Assembly: GCF_029478665.1 (NCBI RefSeq)
Contig: NZ_JARPQB010000047.1
Span: 43,332-82,640 of the forward strand
Length of the DNA stretch: 39,309 bases
Direction: 5' to 3'
From: Pseudomonas entomophila
Lineage (GTDB): Bacteria > Pseudomonadota > Gammaproteobacteria > Pseudomonadales > Pseudomonadaceae
The notes under the pieces are model-generated. The model worked only from the letters and a program-made list of their open reading frames with translations, made no database searches and had not been told where the DNA came from. The translations under genes were made by a program, and so were the position numbers. Below are positions 1-9,000 of this stretch, in pieces (the stretch's first letter is position 1; the number at the start of each line of letters is the position of its first letter).

Positions 1-139
1 CTGGCCGGGTTTGCAGCGCGGGCGCTCGCTCTATGGCCAGGCCGTGGGGCAGGGGATTGCCGAGTTGCTCAAGGTGTACGAAGCCCCCGCCGTGCTGGCG
101 GGTGCCCAGGCTCAGTACCTGCCGCGGGTGCCAGAGTGA
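1..139 (+). CDS. C-terminal end of an unidentified protein (cut by window edge)
   Basis: The frame starting at base 2 is open from the window edge to a TGA at 137-139 and encodes about 45 residues ending in YLPRVPE. Its stop overlaps the GTG start of the next gene (GTGA at 136-139), so the two genes are probably translationally coupled. The visible tail contains a short helix-like stretch (GQGIAELLKVYEA) loosely like the C-terminal helix of sugar epimerases or glycosyltransferases. That is too little to name a family. It is the first visible member of the operon that continues to 11832. Confidence 0.55.
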   Translation, partial: WPGLQRGRSLYGQAVGQGIAELLKVYEAPAVLAGAQAQYLPRVPE

Positions 140-2028
140 ACCGCCCGGCGCAGGTCACCACCGCCAAGGCTGCGTCTACGCGCCTGTGTGGTGGGCTGGG
201 CAGTGGCGTGGGCGATCTGCGGCCCTGGCTGTCGCCCATGAGCCAGGCGCTGGGGCTGGAGGCCGACCATCTGCCGTCCACCGCGCACAGCCACACGCTG
301 TGGTGCGGCGAGTTGTTCAACCGCGCTCAGTTGCAGGACTGGTTGGGCCAGGCGGGGCAGCCTCATACCGACGGCGAGCTGCTGACCCAGGCGTTCCTGG
401 CCTGGGGCGAGGTGACGACCTTGAACCGGATCAGCGGCAAGTTCGCCCTGGCGTACTGGAATGCCGAGCGGCAGCGGTTGGTCCTGGCGTGCGACCGTAC
501 CACGCAGTTCACGGTGTTCTACGGCCGACTGAATGAGCACTGGTTGTTCAGCAGCGACTTCGGCGCCTTCCGCCCGTTGCACCGGCAGCTGGACGTCGAC
601 CGGCAGACGCTGGCGCTGTTCGTGCGCTACGGTTTCGTTCCGGCGCCGCACACCTTCTACCGGCAGGTGCGCAAGCTGCAACCCGGGCACTGGGTGTCAC
701 TGTCGGCCCACGAAGCCGGCGAAGTGACGCAACAGCCCTATGCGCCTTCGTCCTGGACGTACCTGCCGACCACCCAGCGCAAGCCCATCGAGCCAGGGTC
801 CGCCACGCAGGCCTTCGAGCGCCATCTGCTGGCGGCCGTCGAGGCCCGCCTGGACGGCTCCACGGCGGGCGCCTTCATGTCCAGTGGGTTCGATTCGACC
901 CTGGGCGCGGCGCTGCTGCAGAAAATCCAGGGCAAGCCCATCCACACGTTCACCGCAGGCTTCCAGGGCATGCATTGCAACGAGGCCCCGGACGCCGCAG
1001 CGATCGCCCGCCACCTGGGAACCCTGCACCACGAGGTCCGGCTCGATGACGCGGCGCTGGCAGGCGTGGTGCCTGACATCCCCAATGCCTACGGCGAACC
1101 CCTGGCCGACTCGTCGCAACTGCCCTCGATGCTGTTGGCCCGTGCCGCCAGCGAGTACGTCGACACGGTGTTCGCTGGCGATGGCGCTGATTGCGTGCTG
1201 GGTGAGTATGCCCAGCGCCTGGACATGTACCGCAGCGTGCTCCGTGCACGCCGCTTGCCGCCTTGGGGCAGGGCTGCACTGGGCCGTGGCCTGGAGCTGG
1301 CCGGGCGCTGTTCGACCCCGCTGGGCACAGGCCTGGCCCGTTGGCTCGGCCGGCGCCTGGCCTTGGACGACCCCGGCCGTGATGCGTTCGAGGACGTGCG
1401 TGGCGTGCTGGCCGCCAATGGCCTGGGGCCGGTGGAGCGCGTGCTCGGCGCACGGGTGCTGGACCCCGGGCGGCTGGTGCTCGGCGAAGGCGGGTTGGAT
1501 ATTCCCTGGCCGGGGACCGACGCCGAGCCACCCAGGTTGTCGGTGTTGCTCGACCAGTTGGTGCAGGTGCAAGGGGAAATCCTTATCGCCCCGGTGACGC
1601 AAAAGACCCTCGGTGCCTGTGATCACGCCGGCCTGCGGGTGGCCATGCCGTTTCTCGACGGGGCGCTGCTGGATTTCGCCCGAGGCCTGCCGCATCGCCT
1701 CAAGCACCGCCGCAACACCTCCAAATGGCTGCTGCGCCAGGTGGCCTACCAGTACATCCCGAGGGCCTTGCTCGAGCGCAAGAAACTGGGCTTCAGCATC
1801 TGGGTGAGCCCGTTGTTGCGCGACCACTTGCGCGACTGGGCCGAACACCTGCTGGCGCCCGGGCGCCTGCGTGACGAAGGCTTCTTCGACGTGGCCCAGG
1901 TGCGGTGGGAGTGGAGACGATTGCTGCACCACGGCGAGCACTTCAGGGAAGAGCGGTTGTGGTCGGTGCTGATGTTTCAACAATGGCTCGACAGCAGCCG
2001 GGCCTTCAGTGTGCGAGGAAACGGATGA
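136..2028 (+). CDS. Asparagine-synthase-like ATP-dependent amidotransferase/ligase
   Basis: The 630-aa product has the two-domain layout of class B asparagine synthetases. Residues ~18-200 resemble an N-terminal glutamine-hydrolysing domain, and ~220-620 a C-terminal AMP-forming synthetase domain. The ATP pyrophosphate loop is SSGFDS (residues 249-254, consensus SGGxDS), with a later FAGDGAD (346-352) matching the SGEGADE region. The N-terminal domain is odd: the annotated start lacks the catalytic Cys right after Met, and the usual NGEIYN motif reads CGELFN. The only Cys-Gly near the N-terminus is at residue 18. The enzyme may therefore use ammonia, need processing, start at a non-standard codon, or act like the non-amidating relatives (beta-lactam synthetase, lasso-peptide cyclase). 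The GTG start overlaps the upstream stop, and the TGA at 2026-2028 overlaps the next ATG (ATGA). The family is clear; the substrate is unknown. Confidence 0.85.
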   Translation: MNRPAQVTTAKAASTRLCGGLGSGVGDLRPWLSPMSQALGLEADHLPSTAHSHTLWCGELFNRAQLQDWLGQAGQPHTDGELLTQAFLAWGEVTTLNRISGKFALAYWNAERQRLVLACDRTTQFTVFYGRLNEHWLFSSDFGAFRPLHRQLDVDRQTLALFVRYGFVPAPHTFYRQVRKLQPGHWVSLSAHEAGEVTQQPYAPSSWTYLPTTQRKPIEPGSATQAFERHLLAAVEARLDGSTAGAFMSSGFDSTLGAALLQKIQGKPIHTFTAGFQGMHCNEAPDAAAIARHLGTLHHEVRLDDAALAGVVPDIPNAYGEPLADSSQLPSMLLARAASEYVDTVFAGDGADCVLGEYAQRLDMYRSVLRARRLPPWGRAALGRGLELAGRCSTPLGTGLARWLGRRLALDDPGRDAFEDVRGVLAANGLGPVERVLGARVLDPGRLVLGEGGLDIPWPGTDAEPPRLSVLLDQLVQVQGEILIAPVTQKTLGACDHAGLRVAMPFLDGALLDFARGLPHRLKHRRNTSKWLLRQVAYQYIPRALLERKKLGFSIWVSPLLRDHLRDWAEHLLAPGRLRDEGFFDVAQVRWEWRRLLHHGEHFREERLWSVLMFQQWLDSSRAFSVRGNG

Positions 2029-3071
2029 GCGCGATAAGAACGGCCTTGATCGGCTGCGGCACGGTGTGCGACTGGCACCTGGAAGAGCTGGACAAGCTCA
2101 GGGACCTGTTCGACGTGCGCTGCCTGTGCGACAGCGTGCCGGGCAAGGCCCAGGCGCTGGCGCAGAAGTGGCGGGTAGCGGGTTGGACCGAGGACTTCCA
2201 GCAGGTGCTGGACGACCCGCTGATCGAATGCGTGTGGATCCTGACGCCGCCGTTCAACCACGCCGAACTCGCCATCGCGGCGCTGCGGGCCAACAAGCAT
2301 GTGTTCTGCGAAAAGCCCCTGGCCAAGACCGCGGTGCAATGCCAGGAGGTGGTGCGGGTGGCCGAGGACAGCCAGCGGGTGTTCCTGCTGGGCTACCCGA
2401 TGCGCTTTTCCGCCGATGCGGGCAACCTGCGCAAGGTCGTGCAAAGCGGCGTGCTGGGGCGCCCGGTGGTGTTCCGCGATGTCTGGGCGGTGTGCAAGGG
2501 CGCCGACAGCCCGGCCATCCACGATGCCGAGCTGGGCGGCGGGGTGGTGTTCGAGCACACCCACTGGCTGGACTTCGTGACCTGGATGTTCGGCCCGGCA
2601 CGCAAGGTCTACGCCTCGACCCGCAAGCTCAAGCGCGGGCCGACCAGCGCCCACGACACGGTGATCGCGGTGATCGATTTCGTCTCCGGCGACCAGGCGC
2701 TGTGGTCCGAGTCCTGGGCCGCCAGCGGCCTGGGTTGGGAGCCTTTGTGCGTGGGGCGCGCGGGGATCCGCCCGACCTTCGACGTGGTCGGCGAGCAGGG
2801 CGTGCTGCAGTTTCCCAATGCCCAGGGCGAGAAGGTCCTGAGCCTCTACCGCTACGACCGGCCCGAACAGCCGGTCAGTACCTGGCGCTGGCAGCACGAC
2901 TGGGGCACCAACGACGACGCCTTCCCCAACGAGCACCGCCACTTGTACGCCTGCATCCGCCATGGCACGCCGCCGGTGTGCCAGGCCCGCGATGGCCTGC
3001 GCGCGGTGCAGTTGGCCGAAGCCATTCTTGAATCCAGCCGCAGCGGCCAACCGGTGTATCTGCAGCCGTAG
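2025..3071 (+). CDS. Gfo/Idh/MocA-family NAD(P)-dependent oxidoreductase
   Basis: The 348-aa protein begins with a Rossmann nucleotide-binding loop (ALIGCGTVCDWH, residues ~7-18) and carries the family hallmark EKP at residues 96-98 within CEKPLAKT. The C-terminal half is the alpha/beta substrate domain typical of sugar and inositol dehydrogenases. Members oxidise or reduce sugar hydroxyls, often in pathways for unusual glycans or small molecules. The ATG at 2025 is preferred over the longer in-frame opening at 1905: it is preceded by GAGGAAA, lies in an ATGA overlap with the asparagine-synthase-like gene, and starts exactly at the Rossmann fold. The next gene begins 23 nt after the stop, so they probably share a transcript. 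The substrate cannot be inferred from sequence alone. Confidence 0.88.
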   Translation: MSAIRTALIGCGTVCDWHLEELDKLRDLFDVRCLCDSVPGKAQALAQKWRVAGWTEDFQQVLDDPLIECVWILTPPFNHAELAIAALRANKHVFCEKPLAKTAVQCQEVVRVAEDSQRVFLLGYPMRFSADAGNLRKVVQSGVLGRPVVFRDVWAVCKGADSPAIHDAELGGGVVFEHTHWLDFVTWMFGPARKVYASTRKLKRGPTSAHDTVIAVIDFVSGDQALWSESWAASGLGWEPLCVGRAGIRPTFDVVGEQGVLQFPNAQGEKVLSLYRYDRPEQPVSTWRWQHDWGTNDDAFPNEHRHLYACIRHGTPPVCQARDGLRAVQLAEAILESSRSGQPVYLQP

Positions 3072-3094
3072 CCGATCAACAGGGAGGGGATAGC

Positions 3095-6000
3095 GTGCAG
3101 CAGTTCAATCAGATCGTATCGGTCAATTTCCAGGGTGTGGTGGTGGTGTTCGGCCGCGAAGTGGCGGGCAAGCAGGCCATCTACTTCGACGTGCTCGGGC
3201 AGGACGTCGACAGCGACGACGATGACCTCGACTGGTCGGGTTTCACCGCGGTGACCTTCACCGAACAGGTGCGCCAGGTGGGCATGAGCATCATCGCCGT
3301 GGACTGCGATGCCTCGACCTTGGTGCCGTCGCTGGCGCCGTTCCGGGTGGTGACCGACCAGAAGTACATCTCGGTCATCCAGCAGTCCATGAACGGCACC
3401 CTGTACGTGAACCGTTTTCGCCTGCTGAAAAACAAGTCGGGCACCGACCAGAAGACCACCGACTACGAACTGTCACCGGCGTGGGAAGTCCGCTACGCCC
3501 GCAGCCACAAGGAAGACGTGCCCGCCGACAAGTCCGACAAACAGGACTTCCTCGACCCCGACGGCCAGCCTTTCCTGGAACCTTCCCTCGAGCTGTCGAT
3601 GATCACCGGCGTGACCGATGGCCATTTCGACGCACTGCTGCTGCCGATCGCCGGCAGCGAGAGTTTCGCCTGGCAGTTCCTGGCCCTGGATGCCAGCGCC
3701 ACCTCGGTCAAGCTGTTCAATTTCCCCGCCACTGACAATGGCCTGTTCGACGTGGCCGGCAAACCCGTGGACAGCGACCTGCGCATCCAGCCGGACAGCG
3801 TGTTCGGCGTGGCCAAGGCCGGTACAAGCACCGCGCTGCCGATCACCTCGGCGCCCCGCGCAGTGACCTACGTCAAGCATGAGAAGGTGGTGCAGCCCGA
3901 CGGTTCGAGCATCGGTGTGCGCCGCGCCACCCGGGTGATGATCACCCTGACCGTCGCCGACGGCACCGTCACGCTGGACTCGGCCATCGGCGTGAACGGC
4001 ACCATGGCCAACCTCTCAGGGGTGATCGTCACCTCCAACATCGTCCCGGCCGAGTTCGACCTGCGTTTCGACGGCGTGTCCAGCCTCAACCTGCTGCCGC
4101 CCGCCAGCGGCGCCAACCCACTGGCGATCAAGGGCCCGTTCGAGATCGGCCTGATGCTGGCGCCGGGCGTCAAGGGCGACGGGCTGAAGGTGCTGGGCGG
4201 GGCGCCCCAGGGCGAGGAGAAGAACCTCGCGCCCTATGTCTCGATCGTCGATGGCGACAAGCTCGAAGTGGGCTTTGGCAATGGCAGCGCGCGGGTCAGT
4301 TGCCGCACTTTGCACCAGGTGCTGTTCAACGACGTGTGGAGCGACCTGCACATTCGCTACGCGGGCAAGGGCGACAACCCCTTCACCCTGACGGTGAACG
4401 ACGCGCCGGTACCGCTCACGCCCTGCAGCACCACGGCCGAGCCCTGCGGCACGGCCATGGCGCTGGTGGCGGCGGACAGCAACGGCTTCATCGGCGCGTT
4501 GAAACGCCTTGTTATCACGGTGGCGGGCACCGCCGCAGTGCAGCTGGACTGCAACAGCGTCAACTACGCCGACAACCCGCCGACCACGCTCAACCAGGCC
4601 GCTTCGGGTGTGAAAGTGACGGTGCAGGGCGCGCGCCTGGAACCCTCGGCCTCGCCGGTCAACAGCGACATGAGCGGTGAGTTCTACATTGATGCCATGG
4701 GCCTGACCTACTACGCCGGCCTTGCCGGGTTCATCCGCCCGAACGCGGCCACCTGCCTGATCGATGGCTCCGACGGCCTGCTGCACCTGTACTACCCCGG
4801 CGACGGCAACCTGCTGACCGTGGCGCAGTTCTCCACCCAGTCGGCGCGTGCCACCTTCACCGTCGACTGGACCACGCAATGGGGCAGCGACGGAGCCAGG
4901 GCGGCGGCGCTGGAGCTGCCCGCGACTTCGGTGGCGCTGTACCGTGGCGTAAGCTGCGAGCACTGGGCACCGGTGTCCGCGCGGCTGCTGGTGGCCCCGG
5001 ACGCCACCCAGAGCGGCTTCGTGAATTTCGTCGCCCACCGGGTCGGCACCTACATGAACAGCACGCGGATCACGGTCGCCGCCTCCAGCGTGTCCGAGCT
5101 GCTCTGCGACATCCACGTGGAGGCCGCGCAAAGCGTCGGCACGGAGACCTGGCGGGGCCTGCCACGGGACATCGCACAGCTGACGCAGATCTGGAACGGC
5201 GCCGCCTCCAACAACCCGGACGATCCCCAGGTACTCGACCAGTCCAAGCCCTATTTCGACTACGCGGGCAGCGCGCCGGCGGTGCTGGTGCCCACCCGCA
5301 CGGGCGGCAACGGCAGTTTCTTCCTGCTGACCTCGGTGCCGCAGCTGCCGGTCACGCTGACCTCGGTGGTGGTCGCTGCCGGGGCCAGCGATGAGTTCGT
5401 GGTGGTCGACATCACGATGGCGGCGCCGCCGCGCTGGCCGGCCAGCGCCACCCTCAACCAGCACTGGCCCGCCGTGCCGGCGACGCCGCGCACCTTGCTC
5501 GACGTGTTCGCCGGCAAGGCGCCGCACTACGACTACAGCGCCGTGACCACCGCTGGCAGCCGCGCCTACGGACTGCCCCTGAGCCTGGCGCGCTCCGACG
5601 AGCAGGTCAGCCATGTGCTGGTGTTCGTGCGCGACGAGCAGAAGGATTTCACGGTGACGGTCAGTACCGCCACGCAGCCGCTGCTGTGCAACGTGCTCAT
5701 CTGCGGCGTCAGCCTGCCCGACGTGCCTCGCGAGCAGGCCGGGTTCGTCAAGGTGCTCAATGGTGACGCGGCCGGTTATGCCTACCCCAGCGGCTACCAG
5801 ACCGGCCTGGCGACCTTGATCTATGCCATGGGCAACGGCTTGAGCGCCGACGTGGTCGACACCCCGGCACCCGCGCCCGAAGGTGGCGCGTTCGCCTATG
5901 CCGGGCTGCTGCGCGTGCTGTTCCAGGGGCAAAGCTACGATGCCCCCGGGATGGCCACCCAGGCCTTGACCCGCGCGGCGGTCATCCAGGGTGCGCGGCT

Positions 6001-9000
6001 GGCGTTCAATGGCCGCGACGATGCCATTCGTGGCTCGATGCTGTTCGGTGCGCTGGTCGACGCACCGCCCACCGACGGCGGAGTAGGGCGGCTGACCAAC
6101 ACCTCGGTGCACCCAGGCGGCATCGCCCCGGTACTGACGCCCGGGGTCAACGGCGGCTGGATGCCGCTGCCACCAAGCTTCAGCCTCGACCTGAACCCGC
6201 CGAGCAAGAGCAACTACGTGGCGTTCAATGTCGACAAGGCGTTCTCGCCCTCGGACCAATTGGCGATCACCGACGACCTGACCGTCGAAGCCTGGCTGGC
6301 CCTGAGCGACAGCCGCATCAACCCATCGTCGCGGGCGCTGTCCTATAACGTCCTGGGCAACCGCAAGCACCCGGACCTGCCGGTGCAATACATGATCGGC
6401 GCACGGCAAGGGCCGGGGCTGATGATGAGCGACAGCACCTATGTGACCCGTGCGTTCAACTTCAAGCCCCCGGCATTGTCCTTGCAGGTCTACGTGTTTC
6501 TGCCGCAGAGCGGCCTGAGCGGCACGCTGCTGTCGGTCTCGCAGGTACGCGGCAGCGACCAGTACGTGCAGTTGGCGGTGAACGAATACGGCAAGGCGGT
6601 GTTCACCTTCCTCGAGGACGCGGGCGAAGTACAGACGGCCCAGTCATTACCCGTGAACGCCTGGACCTGCCTCACGGCGGTGGTGGAGCTGGCCGGGCAG
6701 GGCCAGGTGACCCTCAAGCTGTCGGTCAACGCCGGTGCGCCGGTCAAGGCCACGGCCAGCAACAGCTTCAGCGGTGACCTCGGCGCGCTGATGCTGGGCA
6801 GCAACCAGGGCGGCAGCCTGCCGGCCCGGGTCAACGGCGTGGCGTTCTGGCAGCGGGCGCTGAGCGACAGCCAGATGCAGAACAGCTTCAGCCAAGGCTT
6901 CGCCGACACCGACTCGATGCTGGGCATCCGCTGGAACCTGGCCGAAGGCAGCGGCATCGTGATCACCAACTCGGCCGCCACCGGCGTCGAGTACGACGCC
7001 ACGCTGATCAACCCTGCCAGCCCCGCCTGGAGCGCGCAGGGGGCGTTCCAGGTGCCCTATGCCGGGCGCAACGAGCTGGTGCTCACCTCCAACCGCATCC
7101 TCAAGGGCTGGACCCATGTGGCGCTGGCCTCGCGCCAGGGGCATGGGCTGAGGCTGCTGGCCAGCAACTACGGCAAGGTCAGCGACGGCGATGCCTTCAA
7201 CCCCTCCAGCACCTTCGCCCTGGAAGCCTGGATCGCGCCGTCGGCATTGAACCGCAAGCAGATCCTGCTGGAGAAGAACGGCAGCTACTCGCTGTACATC
7301 AACACCCTCGGCCAGGTGTGCCTGACCGTGCAACTGCAGATGGACCCGCCCAAGTACGACGACCCACCCGTCAACTTCACCCACGAAGTGAAGTTCGCCA
7401 TCACGGCGGGGGTGACCACCTACGTGGCCCTGAACTTCAGTACCGGCACCGTGGCCAACGACAACGGCAGCAAGGAGTACGTGGCGCAGAAGTACTACGT
7501 GCGGGCCGGGCTGTACCTCAACGGCGTCCAGGTGGCCGAGCAGATGCGCAACGACCTGGCGCGCCCGGCCACGGTGCGCACGCAGACCTCGTCCTTCTAC
7601 CTGGGGGTCAACGACGACCTCACCTTCAACTACGAGGGCCTGATCTCCCATGTGCGGGTGTGGAACCGCACCCTGGCCACCGACCAGATCGCCCAGACCT
7701 ACGCCCTGCGCCTCACACCCGCCTCCACCGATGGCCTGGTGGCCGCCTGGGACTTCGACGAGATGGCCGGCACCAATGCCAAGGACCTCACCGGCAACAA
7801 CACCCTGATACTGAGCAGCAACCAGCTGTGGACGATCTGGCAGGACGTGGCCCAGGCCAGCCTGGTGGTCAACGGTCGCGGCAGCCTGCCGCTGCGCCTG
7901 ACGGTGGCCGATGTCGGCGGTTACCAGGACAGCCAGTTCACCTTCGGCGGCGCCCGCCAGGGGGCGACGCTGACGCTGCCGTACAGCGGCCGCATCGACG
8001 ACGTGCGGCTGTTCTCCACGCGCCTGACCGAGCAGCAGATCCGCGAGAGCATGAACAAGGCGCTGGTCGGTGGCGAGGAGCACCTGGCCGCCTACTGGCG
8101 CATCGAGGCCGGCTCCGGCCCGACGCTGTTCGACTTCACCGGCTTTGGCAACAACGGCACCCTGACCCCGGCCGCCAGCCCGCCGCAATGGAGCAGCGCC
8201 GCGGCGCCGATCCAGAACGAGGCGCAGTACGTGGTCAACACCCTCGGCGGCACGCCGGACTACTACGTCGCGCGGATCCAGGGCCAGCCTTCGGTGATCG
8301 AGTACGCCAGTGCCGAGAAGGACGCCTACGGCAAGATCTTCAGCGTGATGAAGCGCGGCTATTTCTACCAGAGCAGCGACGGCGTGACGGCGCTGGAGGT
8401 GGGCTACAAAGTGGGTGACCTGGACACGCTGTTCGTCGGCCAGGTGCAGAGCAAGCCGACCATCATCGGCTTCATCGAAGGCGGCCCACCGCTGCCCAGC
8501 GAGAACCAGACCCTGGCCTACTGGGTCGGCGACATGGGCGGCCCGGCGTCGGACTACGCCTCGGCCTGCTCGGTCACCTACCAGGAGAGCGAAAGCAAGA
8601 GCTGGACCTTCACCGGCAACAAGACCTCGACCTTCAACGGCGAGTTCAACCTCAAGGGCGGCCTGTACCAGAAGAGCAAGAGCGATGTGTCGGTGGGCCT
8701 GGGCGCCGAGGCCGAGACCATGGTGCTGGAAACCACCATCACCGGTGGCGCCAAGATGGTGCTGTCGGGCAACCTGGGCGATGGCCTGGAGGTGTCGCAG
8801 AACCATTCCAGCAGCGTGAGCCTGGCCACCTCGATGACCCCCTCCGGCAATTGGGAGGCGGCCAACGCGGTGCTCAACCTGACGGTGGGGCGGCGCTACA
8901 TCCAGAACAACGTCGGTATAGCCCTGGTCAAGTCGTCCACCGCCGACCTCTACATGCAGGCGCTCAAGGGCACCCAGACCCCCGTGGGCTATGTGCTGGC

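Noticed and set aside
1905..2024. Longer start for the Gfo/Idh/MocA gene
   Set aside because: It lies inside the asparagine-synthase-like coding region; ATG 2025 has a ribosome site and starts at the Rossmann fold.
4016..6409. Long antisense frame (797 aa) opposite the giant gene, and a 1190-aa one at 6647-10219
   Set aside because: These are shadows produced by high third-position GC; composition is His/Gln/Arg/Val-rich and domain evidence supports the + strand protein.
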